From Thuidium tamariscinum (lineage: Eukaryota; Streptophyta; Bryopsida; Hypnales; Thuidiaceae), in NCBI GenBank assembly GCA_947034885.2, contig OX344757.2:1240001-1304000 (forward strand): DNA of 64,000 nucleotides. The letters are read 5' to 3'. The translations under genes and the position numbers were made by a program. Under the pieces are notes generated by a model that saw only the letters and a program-made list of their open reading frames with translations, did no database searches and had not been told where the DNA came from. Numbering within the stretch: the stretch's first letter is position 1; every line of letters begins with the position of its first letter. This document shows positions 1 through 11,569 of this stretch, in pieces.

Positions 1-113
1 GCCCTATACAATGATTTACTGCTCCTGCAATGTCTTTAGTTTTTGGATGGATATATAATTCTGTGTGTATGATTTTCGAATACTTTTATTGACTTCTAAT
101 CTGGTGCTTGCAG

Positions 114-1594
114 CTTTAATTGGAGCAGATAGTGGTGCAGTCTCAGAATTAAAACAGCTTTTTGCCTTAGCAGAGGGTTATGGTATCCAGGATTGGCTAC
201 GCTTCGATGCGTCAGTGGTGAGAGGCCTAGCGTACTACACCGGAACTGTGTTTGAGGTGAGGGTTTTCCGACCGAGCTTTTCTGTGAGTGAAATTATTCG
301 TAACTTTGCAGCAGTGAATGGAAAGTTTGGAAGGCCTTATGGAGGGTTCTGTGTTACCAATTCTGTGTGAGCTCATCCTTAATACGGTCTTGTGCTATTG
401 TTTGATTAGGGGAATGTGTTCTGATGTTGGTCCGTCACAGGGTTTTGATAAGGACAGGAAATTGCGAGCTATATGTGGAGGTGGTCGTTATGACAGGCTT
501 CTCTCCACCTACGGGGGCGCTGACACACCTGCTTGCGGATTTGGTTTTGGAGATGCCGTCATCGTTGAGGTCAGTAAGCACTGCCAGGTTCTACTGTTCA
601 GGCTTATCTCTTGCAACTTGTTCAACCTTATTGGTGAGTCTACGTGGTCATGCTAGTTTCACTCATCCTGGAGCCTGATTTAGGAGGTCGGTTCACGTAC
701 AAGGAATGTACTGATCCTAGCTTTTTGCTGCAGCTACTGAAAGAGAAAAAGTTGCTTCCTGTGTTTCCCCACATAGTCGATGATGTTGTGATGGCGTTGG
801 AGGATTCACTCAAGGTGCCTGCAGCAGGAGTTGCGGCTCGTTTGCGCCATGCTGGTCGTGTTGTTGAATTGGTCATTGAGAAAGGCAAGAAAATGAAGTG
901 GTAAGCGTTTTGTAGGTGGTCCTTTTTCATTGTCTTTCTTTGAGATAAAATCTTGTACTATTTCAATTTGGCGTGATCGCTCAAAGAGCAGCATGGGCGG
1001 AGATATGTACTCTTTGGACGCGATCCCTTTGTCATGGAACACAGTAAGCAGACAAATTACAGTAACAGAGTCATTTGACTTAACCCTGAGCGCCCAGTGC
1101 GTGTTTACCGGAATCCAGACCCTTGTGAACTCAGTCTGATCAAACTGTCATTCAAACGAGATCCACAAAAACTGACCGTATCAATCGGCATTAGTGCAGA
1201 CATGCCCAGAGCTATTGGGAAATTGACAAATGATTTGACACGTGAAGATTATTATAGTCAAACAGGACAGTCTCTCAATTTGGGGAGGCCAGATTTGAGG
1301 CGCTGTGGCGCTTGTGGCAATCTACATTTTCTCCTAGATTAGTGTAGAAACTCACGTGCATGATCTGCTGATGATGTAACTAGGTTGCTCGTTTAGTGCT
1401 GTGAATGCCGACGAACGTACCCTCACGTCATTGGTGCTTCTCACAGGGTATTCAAACAGTGCGACACGCTGAAGGCTAAGCGTTTGATACTTCTGGGTAC
1501 AACCGAATGGGAGCAGGGGAAAGTAAGCGTGAAGGATTTGGGTGCGCGGGAACAGACACTCAAGACAGTGGATGAGCTCATAGCAGTGTCATAG
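114..1594 (+). CDS. HRS1: Histidyl-tRNA synthetase, C-terminal four exons (5' part outside window)
   Basis: Class II aminoacyl-tRNA synthetase that charges tRNA-His. Exons read from splice sites: 114-256, 441-569, 734-900, 1447-1594 (stop TAG 1592-1594). Introns are 184, 164 and 546 bp, all GT-AG, and phases agree at every junction, giving about 195 residues. Exon one carries the histidine-binding HisA motif ([14 protein letters not shown]). Exon two carries [14 protein letters not shown] and the plant motif-3 form [11 protein letters not shown]. The last two exons form the HGTP anticodon-binding domain, ending in LGTTEWEQG and a short tail. The GFGFGD...VELLKEK form resembles the bacterial-type, organelle-targeted plant enzyme rather than the cytosolic one, but the N-terminus and any transit peptide lie upstream, so the symbol is tentative. 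Positions 1-113 are the 3' part of the preceding intron. Confidence 0.93.
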
Positions 1595-2213
1595 CCTGCC
1601 TTGGTGGAAGTAGTGATAGCTCCTTTGACCATTAAACGGCCAACACGCATTCTTTGAGAGTCTGGCTTCTCAATTAAGGCCTCTTGTGTACTGAGAAGTA
1701 ACTTATCTCAGTTAAAATTCTCAATTCCATAAATGATAAGGGCATTCTTGTGATTAATCGTAAGGGCACCAAGCGCATGTATATTTGTCGGTTATGAAAT
1801 CGAGAGGAAGGAACCTCCGTTATTCATACTCTGCGGCCCGCAAAGTTCAGTGTCAGTAACTTTAATTAAGTTGCCCCTCACATATCAAATCCCTGATCCC
1901 CTCACAGGTAAGTGTACGTTAAGTCCAAGATAAGCTTCGAATCTCCTGAATTGTTTCATTACTGAATTACTTACCACGCGACATCATAACTCGAATGTTC
2001 GCTCATTTGACGCCGGGTGCGTGCGAAAAGTGCGGATGGAGCATTAAGTTACAGTTTTGAATTGTTTCTCACGGACATTTCACCAGCACGACCCACACAG
2101 CTGTAAGTACTTGAACAGACACGGCAGTGACACGGAGCGAGTCCCAAGTCGAAACTGAACTCTTGGACTAAGTTACAGCCCAGCCAGGCGGAGGGAGACC
2201 GTTGAAGGGTCTG
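1595..2213. other. HisRS 3' flank, no further gene
   Basis: Downstream of the HisRS stop the sequence stays GC-balanced for about 600 bp and probably includes the 3' UTR. No canonical poly(A) signal could be assigned with confidence. No coding potential was recognised before the first MITE at 2214. Confidence 0.5.
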
Positions 2214-2428
2214 GGTGAACTGGCCCCCTCGCTCGGCCACTCCAAGTAATTCCAGGGTGCAAGCCTCTCCTTTGTGCTTCACTGATTTACCTCATTCCCA
2301 CCTCCTAGCTAATTGGGGGCCTCTGATTGCAATTATGAACTCAGAATTTGCTAAAAAATTACTTGCGAAAAATCAAAAAATTCCAGCGTTTTCCCAAGCG
2401 GCCGAGCGACGGGGTCCTTCAGTTCACC
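2214..2428. mobile_element. MITE family 1, copy a (215 bp)
   Basis: The left end reads GGTGAACTGGCC(CC)CTCGCTCGGCC. The right end is its inverse (GGCCGAGCGA...AGTTCACC), giving terminal inverted repeats of about 25 bp with a small indel. The interior matches the copy at 29801-30025 almost throughout: both contain TCCAAGT, CTCCTAGCTAAT, GAATTTG and CCAGCGTTTTCCCAAGCGG. No clean target-site duplication was found. A CCGGCC stretch follows the right end in both copies, so the true right border could lie a few bases further out. No coding capacity. Confidence 0.75.
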
Positions 2429-2639
2429 CCGGCCCGTTGAAGGTACGCTGAGGTCCGTAAGCTTACTAGCTCCGAGCTCTTCATGCGTGCCATGTGATGG
2501 AAATGCAGGAGAAGAGGCATGGAAAAGGCTTCGTGTGCTGGAAACCAGAAGGGGACATGTGGCGGCCTGGAACAGCTGCCCTTCCACGAATTGGCCAGGC
2601 ATCCGGGGACTGCACCAGAAGTAATAACTTACGGTCACT

Positions 2640-3101
2640 TAAATCCTACCAACAAAGGTAGGCCCCGCAGGGTAATTTGGGGGTTCCGAGGTAAAAGTGA
2701 AAAAAAAAACTATTTTATCTAGGGTATGTTATAAACATCATAACATTCAGTAGCAGCCTATCACACTGCCTCCCAGCGGGTGAAATGGTGTGAAATATTC
2801 CACATCATTCCATCCAGCAAATGAAATAGTGTGGAATATTTCACACCATTCAGTAACTAAAGTTGCAAACTTCAAGAAATGTAAGATGAAATTAGGTGAT
2901 GGGGACTTCACAAAGAGAAAGGTAGTCCTTCTATGGGCTACTGAATGTTATGATTCTCATCGTACTAACGTAATTTGGGGTCTCTGATTGCAAATATGAA
3001 TTCCGAATTTGAGAACACATGTATTTGTGAAAATAAAAAATTCCCGCGTTCTTCGCGGAGGCAAACCCACCTGCTGGGCCCACCTTCGTTGGTAGGATTT
3101 A
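2640..3101. mobile_element. MITE family 2, copy a (462 bp)
   Basis: Terminal inverted repeats of about 30 bp: TAAATCCTACCAACAAAGGT at the left, and its inverse ending GTTGGTAGGATTTA at the right. It aligns along its length with the element at 10238-10692 (shared CATTCAGTAGCAG, CTGCCTCCCA, GAAATGGTGTG, AAATTAGGTG, CCATCCAGCA). Its right 120 bp (TTTGGGGTCTCTGATTGCAA onward) is also shared with MITE family 1. Each end begins with TA, compatible with a TA target, but this is not proven. Non-coding. Confidence 0.75.
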
Positions 3102-3309
3102 CCGATTCAGGGAACCCACCAACAGTCGTTAGGTCCGAAGCAGCGAATTTTTTAAGGATTCTGGGCAGTCGTGCGAGACGCTGCCCGTAGTTCTGTAGAG
3201 GCGCCTTATTGGCTACTTGCCCTCCAACTGACACTTCCTTGCTGGCTACTGTAGAACTTCCAGGGTTCAGGATGTGGCGACAGAATTCCACTCTTGTTGG
3301 GCAGGTGGT

Positions 3310-3373
3310 GGCGAGGCTCCCAATTTCTCCTGCAACATTTTGGCGAGGCTCCCAATTTTGGCTACAACATTTT
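3310..3373. repeat. Two tandem copies of a 32-bp unit
   Basis: The unit starting GGCGAGGCTCCCAATTT occurs at 3310-3341 and again at 3342-3373, and both copies end in CAACATTTT. It lies next to the SINE-like tRNA-derived segment and may be part of its body. Confidence 0.8.
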
Positions 3374-3450
3374 GGCTACAAATACAGAAAATAACTGCTC
3401 AGGGGAGTTGAACCCCGGTCATAAGACCTTGTCCACACGTAATGAGCAAT
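3370..3450 (-). mobile_element. SINE-like, tRNA-derived segment, copy a
   Basis: On the minus strand ATTGCTC (3450-3444) can pair with GAGCAGT (3400-3394) like a tRNA acceptor stem. It encloses a T-arm-like hairpin GGGG TTCAACT CCCC with a near-canonical Pol III box B (GGTTCAACTCC). The anticodon and D-arm space is too short for a functional tRNA. A second diverged copy lies at 4343-4420. Both continue into similar sequence (GCA-CTG/GTT, T-rich stretch, TAGTAGCCA or TGTAGCCA). This suggests a tRNA-related SINE remnant rather than a tRNA gene. Confidence 0.35.
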
Positions 3451-4342
3451 CCCACCCATCCCCACGCCTTCCTTCCTAAACCCTGCATGCTTCCAAAAGG
3501 AATCTAATTTGTGAACAAGCAATTTGTCCCTTCCGATCACTTCAAAGTAAATTTTACACCGTACCTCCTGAACTTTGCTGTCCTCACCAAGAATGCTTTC
3601 ACCTACGGCAATATGGCAATTGACACAAATCCTGCCATTGTCAATTTTGTTTATAGCCCAGGCGCTTGGCACGCACCAATTGGTGGGTTGGAGATGCAGA
3701 CTACAGATCAAAAATGTCGACGTCAAGAAATGTTAGCATGACTTGACCTCCCTCAACAATGTCGGCGCACAAGTACCATATTGGAATTGCTTAAACCTAG
3801 CTCCCAGACTTCTCCTACATGGTACATTGCAATGCAAGAGATTTGCTAGAAGCTTAAGATTTCACTCTCCCCTCATACAAGAACTTTTCCATGATTAAAC
3901 CATGTTTACCCATAATCAAGAAAATGTTGCATCCTAAGCTTGAAATTGTGAAGGAAGGAAGATGAAAACTCATCTACGCAAAGCAGGTGAGACGTCCATA
4001 ATTTATGCAATGTAGCCATCCGTCAAATTGTTTGCATTCAATTCGAGAAAGACAAGCGCACTCAGTCCTCAATTGCAAAATTCTGGACAAATCTGAATTG
4101 TGAACTCCAAATTTGATGTGTACAATTCATCGTCGAAATCACAGAAGCTAAAATTTTCTCAAAAGAACCTGCACTGTCAGAATACGCACCTTGCACCCTA
4201 AATCCTTCGCAATTCGGAGTTATTAAACCACTTAGCAGTGAATTTTCTCACTTAATTTGCAATTTTTGGCAAGGCAATAATTGGGACCCACACGCAAAAG
4301 CCGCACACCCCATCCTAAAAACTAATCCGCAGGAAAGCCAAA
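3451..4342. other. Intergenic, no gene recognised
   Basis: GC-intermediate sequence. A 76-codon open stretch at 3511-3741 (+) has no recognisable domain. Nothing else stands out. Confidence 0.5.
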
Positions 4343-4420
4343 CTGGCTACTAATTACAAAAAACAGTTGCAGAGCGGGCGAATCAAACCCTGCTGAAGAA
4401 AGCGCACGCATTGAATCCTC
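4343..4420 (-). mobile_element. SINE-like, tRNA-derived segment, copy b
   Basis: Minus-strand sequence has a box-B-like T arm (GGGTTTGATTCGCCC) preceded by TTCAATGCGTGCGC and followed by TGCAACTG, a T-rich tract and TAGTAGCCA. It parallels copy a at 3370-3450 in order and spacing. Too degenerate to be a tRNA gene. Confidence 0.3.
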
Positions 4421-5957
4421 TGGCGAACTCAAGCCAAAATTAGAGAAGATGGCGAAAAACTCTGGTTGGAACCCAGCATTTGGCGCTGGTGCATCCCGAG
4501 CCTCTCGCTTTAGGAGCGACATCACCTGCACCGAGGTGGCTGATGAGGCAGCCTAGCCGCCCTGGTCTGTAAGGGTCAGGCGAATTTTTTTTTTTTTTTC
4601 AAATTTTTTTGCATGTATAATTCGCCAGCCCATAAATTGGGGGGGTTTTTGGCGAAAATTCGCCAATAAAAAAAACACTGGTCCGAAGGCACCCCAGCTG
4701 CGTTGGGCCCGTTGGAATTTCTTGTACTTGAACTGAAAAAAGCCTTCATGAGTTGGGGACAAGTTTTGTTTTTTCATTTATTACAGACAGAGTCAAAAGC
4801 AATCTTCACTGTAGTGAGGAAGTTACTTACAACCACAAAGTAGATGAAACCAACAATGTTTGGATGAAATTTTGTCTTTTCCATCCAAGTAGTGTACATT
4901 CATCCAAAGTAGATAGAATTTTCAAGCCTTTTGACCACGTAGATTGAAAGATTCTAATGTTTGAAGTGAGGGAAAAAGAACTTCTTATCATCCGAATAAA
5001 AATGAGGTCAACGGATTTTAAGCTTACTTGAAGTGAAACTTTTGCTCTGCACAAAAGTGAGACTCTGAACCATCATATACAACATTTTCTTAGGTACACC
5101 CCAACAAGATTTCATAAGCAAATAATGGGTCTATCTTACTCTTTGGTAAGACATCAATGTAATATGAGGTTAAGTAATTAATAAATCTATTAGTCAATTT
5201 TTGATGATTTCTTGTGCAATGGGGAAATTTAATGTTTGAAACCCAAAAATGAAAACTTATAGAGAAACAATTGGAATATTTAAAAAATTCAAGAATTTTG
5301 AAGAAAAATTTCTAAAATAGTAGCTCTTGTAATTAGAAAATAGTAATTTTTAAAAATATGTCAAGCAAGGTTTTAGAATTTTGCCTCTTCTATGAGATTT
5401 TTTTGTTAAATGAGTTTTTTTAACGATTGATTATTACATCAATTTAGTTTTGAGTATGCCAAATTTCATAATGAAGAATTATTAAAAAATGCTAAAATTG
5501 CTCAAAGTGTTTAGGTTTTTGGGACATTATAACCTTTGATCTAGGCATCCAATAGGAATTTTTTTACATTATTGCAAAGCAGGTTAATATCTCTATCTTG
5601 TGTTTCATTTATAGGAATATTTGCTTGATTTTTAATTCATCGTCACCTACCCAAATTCCAATTGTCCCTTATTGAATGGACATTTGATTCGTTAGGGATT
5701 AATTCCTGCCTCCTCTTTGTTGCAAGCCCCCCTATTAAAAAACCAAGCATACAACAATTCAATAGGGGCACACACATTTTTTTGTTAGCCAATTGTAATG
5801 AAAAAGGCCCAAAATACTAATTTTTTTCTCCAACGATTTGTTTATGCACTCCCCCTAAGTTGCCTAGAACCTTGTACAAGATAGTCTAATACATGTGATT
5901 TGTCTTAGGCACTATAACTTATCATCAAGCATTGGATTAACCTAAAAGCAATTCTTA
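4421..5957. other. Transition into AT-rich intergenic DNA
   Basis: Around 4.7 kb composition shifts from GC-balanced to strongly AT-rich. A short palindrome (TGGCGAA AA TTCGCCA) lies at about 4650-4665. The stretch at about 4930-5050 (CACGTAGATTGAAAGATTCTAATG) resembles part of the TIR element at 13092-14052 and is probably a decayed fragment. No gene. Confidence 0.5.
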
Positions 5958-6216
5958 TAGATGAAATTTGAGGCCTCCAAAAGACTGTGAATTTCCATAG
6001 TTTGGAAATGCAAAAATTGTAGAATCACACGAATCCATTGTAGCCGCAACTATGCCACGTCATTAAAAAAAACTCAAACTTTTTTTGGACTTTTTTGTGC
6101 ATTTTAGAACGTAATTTTTTCTTTATAAGTGCTAGCCTAACAGCAACAAGCCGTTTTGAGAACTATTTCGGGAACAGACCTAAAAACAACTCTTTGGAGG
6201 CCTCAAATTTCATCTA
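5958..6216. mobile_element. Multi-hairpin MITE family, copy 1
   Basis: The left end TAGATGAAATTTGAGGCCTC and right end GAGGCCTCAAATTTCATCTA are perfect inverse complements over 20 bp. The interior has the family landmark AAGACTGTGAATTTCC near the left end and GGGAACAGACC near the right end, with GCCACGTCATT in the middle. The CpG-containing positions of young copies are mostly decayed here, suggesting an old insertion. Confidence 0.7.
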
Positions 6217-6290
6217 ATGCATAGAGCGACATAAAAGAGCAATACGATACCAAATAAATTGCTTTCATTAATTGAAAAATTAGATTTACA

Positions 6291-6348
6291 AAGTGAAATT
6301 GCAACATGTTGTACAAAATGGAATCTACCTTCATGTGCAATTTCACTT
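6291..6348. other. Short perfect-stem hairpin
   Basis: AAGTGAAATTGCA (6291-6303) is inverted perfectly at 6336-6348. With a one-base bulge, pairing continues through CATG on both sides. Loop about 24 nt. Not associated with a gene. Confidence 0.6.
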
Positions 6349-9300
6349 ACACTAGATTATATGTAAGACTATCATTATTTGAATGAAATTTCTACGTAAA
6401 AACAAATTTTTAGTAAAAACTAGATTGTCTCATTTCTTTTTATAGGAACAATGTACATCTTGACTAGGATCTTATGCATGTTACAAGTTCCATGAAATTT
6501 GGATTTGATTCCATTGAAGTCTTACTCATTGAAAATTTTGAATTTCCTTTTTTCAACTTCATAAATTAAAAAGTGATTTATATAGTGGCAAGTTGCTACA
6601 TGAAACACATACCATTTTTTCTTAGAAATGACCTATTTCCATGAATCTTGTGATTTTAAGAATAATTTTTTTGAGTAAATAAAATATGGATAATTTGAAG
6701 AGCAATGAAAATATTATGTTTCTTAAAATTCAGACCTAAAAAAATTTACCACTAAAAGTTATGCCCAAAAAAAGAACAATAGAAAATGCAATGAAAATAG
6801 ACACTGTTTTTAAAATAATACAAAAGTTCAAAAATACATTTTTCTTATCCTTAAGATGCTTTTCTTCAACCATTTTCATCTTTGAAAAAATTATTTTGTG
6901 TTCTCTACAAGTGTACTTTGGTACTCTACTTTGAACACATGCGAAGGTTGGACAGTATAATATTTTCTAAAAATATCTTTTGGACTTGTGTAACTTTAGT
7001 AGAGGTCCTTAAATGCCAATTTTCAAATCAAAATTTGCATTTTTGGGTCAAAAATAGGACTAAAACTCCCCAAAATGGCTAAGGTAGACACCAATTGGAG
7101 AGAGTTTTAAAATAGTAAAATAATTTTTAAAATTTTTAAAAATTACACAACATGTAAAATTTTGTGTGCACCTTCATTTAAAATTTCAAGTCAAACGAAC
7201 TAAAGATGAAAAAGTTATGAGCAAAAAACTACTTGGTAAAGGTCAAGGGGACAAAAAATAGGACCTGGCCTACTACTTTTGCAATCACCCTGGCCCACTA
7301 CTTTTGTAAGTCAATATAGGAAGTAAATGCCTCTATCATATGACAAAATTTTGAGAATATACCAAAGGTAGCAACATCCATAATTATGAATTTAAAAGTT
7401 TCAAACATAATTTCTATTGATAGACATATAACCAATTATTAGACCCTATTATTAAGAAAATTTTCTTTGTGTACTTTCAACTGTATTATTTGGACATTAC
7501 AAATATAAATTGTGAATTTTTAAAGAGACAACTATAAAAGCACCTAATACCAATACCAAGGAGTGATATTCAAATGTAATACATCCTTGTAATCACATCT
7601 ATTCAATTCCAAAGACTTTAGAGGAGATAATTATGGATACAATGAATATTGCTATCTTACATTGTTTACTTCATTGCTCTCTTTCCAAATAGTTGTCATC
7701 CCTTGAACAAACACAGGGTGTTAAGGGATTCATTTCAAAGTTTGGTACAATGAAGTGTCGAGAAAAATACTTTTTGTACATAGAAATGTAAGGTTATAAC
7801 AAACTCAATAATCCTATTATACTTTATCATGATACCAAGATGTATAGGGATTAAGAAAAGTAAGAAAAATGAGCTAGGAGAATTTTTGTCCTAGTAGTAG
7901 AGGCTTATTTTTTTGAGTAGCAAGCTACTCAATTTTTTTAGGATTCATTATTGATGTATCTTTTGTCTATGCAAGGATTTCACCCTTCCAATCACAAAAG
8001 CATTAGATGTTTTGGGGGCATATAGAAGAGTGCAAATTTCCATGCTATAGGAAATTTCGAAATGTTGCCACGTAAGTACTCTGACATAGTTGAGAGATTG
8101 CTACATTACATTTCATTATTTTTGAATTTTTTAATATTAATTTCCTTAAATCAATTTTCAAATTTTTTATACTTTCTAAATATAATTTATTTTTTTCAAA
8201 ATTCAAACCAATTGTCGCTAATACACTGCATCGAGAACAATTTCAGGGAACAATCCCTAAAATAGTCTCTTATAGGGTAGAAAAACAACTAATGAAACAA
8301 AAATGACAACAACAACAATAATACTTGAAGGTGACGTAAGGAGTAAATCGACCTATTACAAGTTGAATGACTAGTTTGCCTTTTTGACATTATTGAAACT
8401 TCAAAATAAAATCATATAAAGATAAATGTGAGAAATGGAAAGAAGAATCAAAAATTGATTTTCAAAGACAAAAGATGATTTTTTATGAATCTTGAAAGTG
8501 TCTTGCTCAATTGGCCTAAAAGAGTCTCTAGGCTACCGTAAATCTATTCACAATATTTCCTATAAATGTCACAATATTTTTTAATATAGCCATGACATGA
8601 AGAAATATGCCTTGTAATGAATTTATACCCAAATTAGAGGTGGAAGTTCCTATTGCAATTACTAATAATTCCTTCACCATCACCCAAGGCATTATTTGTT
8701 ACTACTAACTCAATCTAATTAGCCCAAATCTCATTTATTGCAAAAATTCCATCGTGAGTTGGTGTAAGATTGTAAACAATCATTTTCTAGGTGTCCATGT
8801 AATGTAAACTTTAATTGAAGGAAATATTTTGTACAATATAAAGTTGTACTATCATTCAATCAGGTTGTATGGTGGAACTTGCGGGGCTATGTGGAGACAA
8901 TGGAATGTGCAATGATCCAATATATGAGCAACAATTCTCATTGAGGAATCATATATCAATGTGATGAAAGGTGATAGGTATGAGTAGTATGCGGACTAGG
9001 ATGCAATAAAGGTGAATTAGCCTATCACAAGCAAATTCTCCAGTGTTTTTTTCGAAGTTCTAGACTTCTAGTACTTAAACTTTTTGACACTTTCCACAAA
9101 TCATATATTGTACAAAACTCCTCTTGCATTCATCTACTATTATGTCATTTGTACACGTGCAACAAAGGAGCATTTTCATTGGGCGCACGCATTCGGCATG
9201 CCCCCTACGTACAAATAGGTTATTGTACCTTCCTTGCTTTTGCTCTCGCCAATGACCAAGGCAAAGGCAAGCAAACATGGATCATGAAGGTTCAGTTAGC

Positions 9301-10237
9301 TGGGATTGGGACTATTGGGCAGAACTTTAGTCCACTTGCAGCTCACACCATCATGACCCCAGAAAACTCTTGCCCAAAATTTAAAGTAAGGTAAAGTAAG
9401 GTAGGACGGCCCATTCCGGACCGGGGACCAATAAGCAACCTGGGCATTGATGTATTTCCAACCATAGCAAAAAAGTGTTTTTTTCTCCATTTCAAAATTG
9501 GGACTTGTAAGTTATTGACATATGTTCCAATTTTGTGAGTGAGAAAGTAAAAAGCTATAAATAAAAAGGTAGTTTTTGAGTGATTAAAGTTAGTGATCGA
9601 CAATAGGTCCGAAGCACTTTTTGCCTTTCAAAATTCATAATTATTTCAATTTGAGTGGTAAAATTACCAAAGTTTTTGCAATCCTCCTCATTTCTATAGA
9701 TGCACCTCTGAAAATTTTTACTTTGCCTGGTACGATCCTAGATCATATCTCCAATTGCTTATTTGGTCAACTATAGGTGGTTCTACCTTAACTTGATTCA
9801 TTAGGCAGAACAATGGATTTGTTGGCTCTGGCTACAGGCGAGAATCACCACCTTATGACTGCCACCTAGCAAAAGACAATTAGGGACGGAGGGAGGGACG
9901 GAGGGAGCGCATTTAGTTAGAATAAGAATAACATAAGAACAATTCAACAAATCTATACCTTGAGGAAGGTAGTTTGTTTTGTTTGTTTTGTTTGTTTTGT
10001 TTGTCACGTTGAGATCTCCCAGACCGTGCATCCCCCAGTTGCGTGCTTGGTACCGTTAAAAAGCTCTAGGTGAGAAGGGATGCACAAGCTTGGTTTTGTG
10101 GCATTCCGACATATAGCAAGAAAGTTATTGAATTTCAAAGTTTTAATGGATTAAAAAATTAGAAAATTACTTTTACTTTAGTTTTGACTGTGGCATTGGC
10201 ATAGGGCCCACTAGTTCTAAGTTTAGGAGAAAGCTAC
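6349..10237. other. AT-rich intergenic desert with small simple repeats
   Basis: No gene recognised. A 27-bp direct duplication (CTGGCC-ACTACTTTTG) lies at about 7264-7311. A 12-bp unit GGGACGGAGGGA is tandemly doubled at 9883-9906. A 9-bp GTTTGTTTT unit repeats about 3.6 times at 9972-10004. The stretch 9150-9450 is locally more GC-balanced but has no recognisable protein. Confidence 0.5.
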
Positions 10238-10692
10238 TAAATCCTCCATTCAAAGTGGACTCAGCAGGGTAAATTTAGGTTCTCCATGGTAAAAATAAAT
10301 AAAAAGCCCCCTATTTTGAGCCTTGTCTCCCATTACATTCAGTAGCAGACTGTCATACTGCCTCCCAACGGATGAAATGGTGTGGAATATCCCACACCAT
10401 TCCATCCAGCATCAATGATATTCCACTCCAATCAGTAACTGAAGTTGCAACTCCAAGAAATGTCAGATAAAATTAGGTGGTGGAGACTTCACCAAGGGGA
10501 AGGCAGTCCTTCCATGGGCTTCTGAATGTTATGCCACGCTGATTTGGGGTCACTACAGTACTAACTGCAAATATGAAGTCAGAATTTGCAAAACACTCAC
10601 TCAGGTTATGTGCAAACAATAAAAAGTTTATACGTTTTTCCCTGAGGTAAATCCACCTGCCTAGAGTAGGCCCACTTCCAATGGAGGATTTA
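10238..10692. mobile_element. MITE family 2, copy b (455 bp)
   Basis: The left end TAAATCCTCCATTCAAAGTG is inverted at the right end (CACTTCCAATGGAGGATTTA) with two mismatches. It is collinear with the element at 2640-3101, including CATTCAGTAGCAG, CTGCCTCCCAACGG, the ATTCCATCCAGCA block and AAATTAGGTGGTG. Ends begin with TA as in copy a. The GC-balanced flank (10700-11040) is unlike the surrounding desert. Confidence 0.75.
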
Positions 10693-11087
10693 CCGGTCGT
10701 GGTAAATCTTATGCACGGGATTACTCCTGAAAAGGATAAGTTCCGGTATCGTATCTTCTTATCCTGGTGGACTTAGTTCAGATCTTATCTTTGCCATTTT
10801 GCTGTTCTGGCCCAGACTAGACGGACCAACCGACTCTCAGACTCCCAGGCCGCCGAGGAAGGGCCTGCCCTGCCAGCCGGGTCCAGTGCCGAATGCCGAA
10901 CAGGGAGTGCCGTGTTCGGGAGCTCCCGCAGTTTAGGGTTTCCTCCTTCCACGGAAACTGAATGGAACCCACCTGCTTGGCTTCAACGGGCACCGATTGC
11001 ATGCTCGCAACCACAAATTTCTTGCATTATCAACTCCTAACTTACCATCAGCCGATTCTCCTTCAACCTCAAATTGACTCTAGCTAA
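10693..11087. other. GC-balanced island without recognisable gene
   Basis: About 390 bp of GC-balanced sequence sits inside the AT-rich desert next to a family-2 MITE. A 65-codon minus-strand open stretch (10817-11014) has no recognisable domain. It could be a gene relic or a piece of DNA moved with the MITE. Confidence 0.4.
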
Positions 11088-11429
11088 CATCGGAAGGGAT
11101 TTGGAGGCAAGAGAAGCCCGTTGCAGGGTTGTTCCCCAACCCGTTTCCACTACTATCCGAAAACTGCAAATCAACCCTATTGGCTCAATTTTTCAAATTT
11201 TTGAGAAACAAATTGAAATTTTTTTCCAAAAAATTCCAAAAAAGTGTTAAGGAACCTGAAATTGAATCAAAATTTTATTTTCTGCTTAAAAATTGAATGA
11301 AAATTGAATTAAAAATTTTCTAACATGGCAATCTCTCGACCACATCAAATTGCTAATGTGTCACCTTCCCAGAATCCCAGAACTCAAAAAAACTTGCGTT
11401 CTTGTATTGCCCTCAAATCCCTTGTAATG
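11088..11429. mobile_element. Multi-hairpin MITE family, copy 2 (inverse orientation)
   Basis: The left end CATCGGAAGGGATTTGGAGGC and right end GCCCTCAAATCCCTTGTAATG form imperfect terminal inverted repeats. The conserved core appears on the opposite strand as GGCAATCTCTCGACCACATC. Family landmarks GTTGTTCCCCAACCCG (left) and CCCAGAACTC (right) are present. Confidence 0.7.
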
Positions 11430-11569
11430 AAAGTCATTTTCAAATTCAAGATATTATTGAATATTGCATCTTTAGTTGAGGCCTAGGCCCTTTCTCTCAT
11501 TGTTTGGAATTTCAAAGTGTATTCAATATTCAATTTGGCAAATGATTGGATGTTAAAGATTTGCATATT

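Noticed and set aside
3394-3450. Functional tRNA gene on the minus strand
   Set aside because: Acceptor and T stems pair, but only about 27 nt lie between them, too few for a D arm plus anticodon arm. It is better read as a tRNA-derived repeat.
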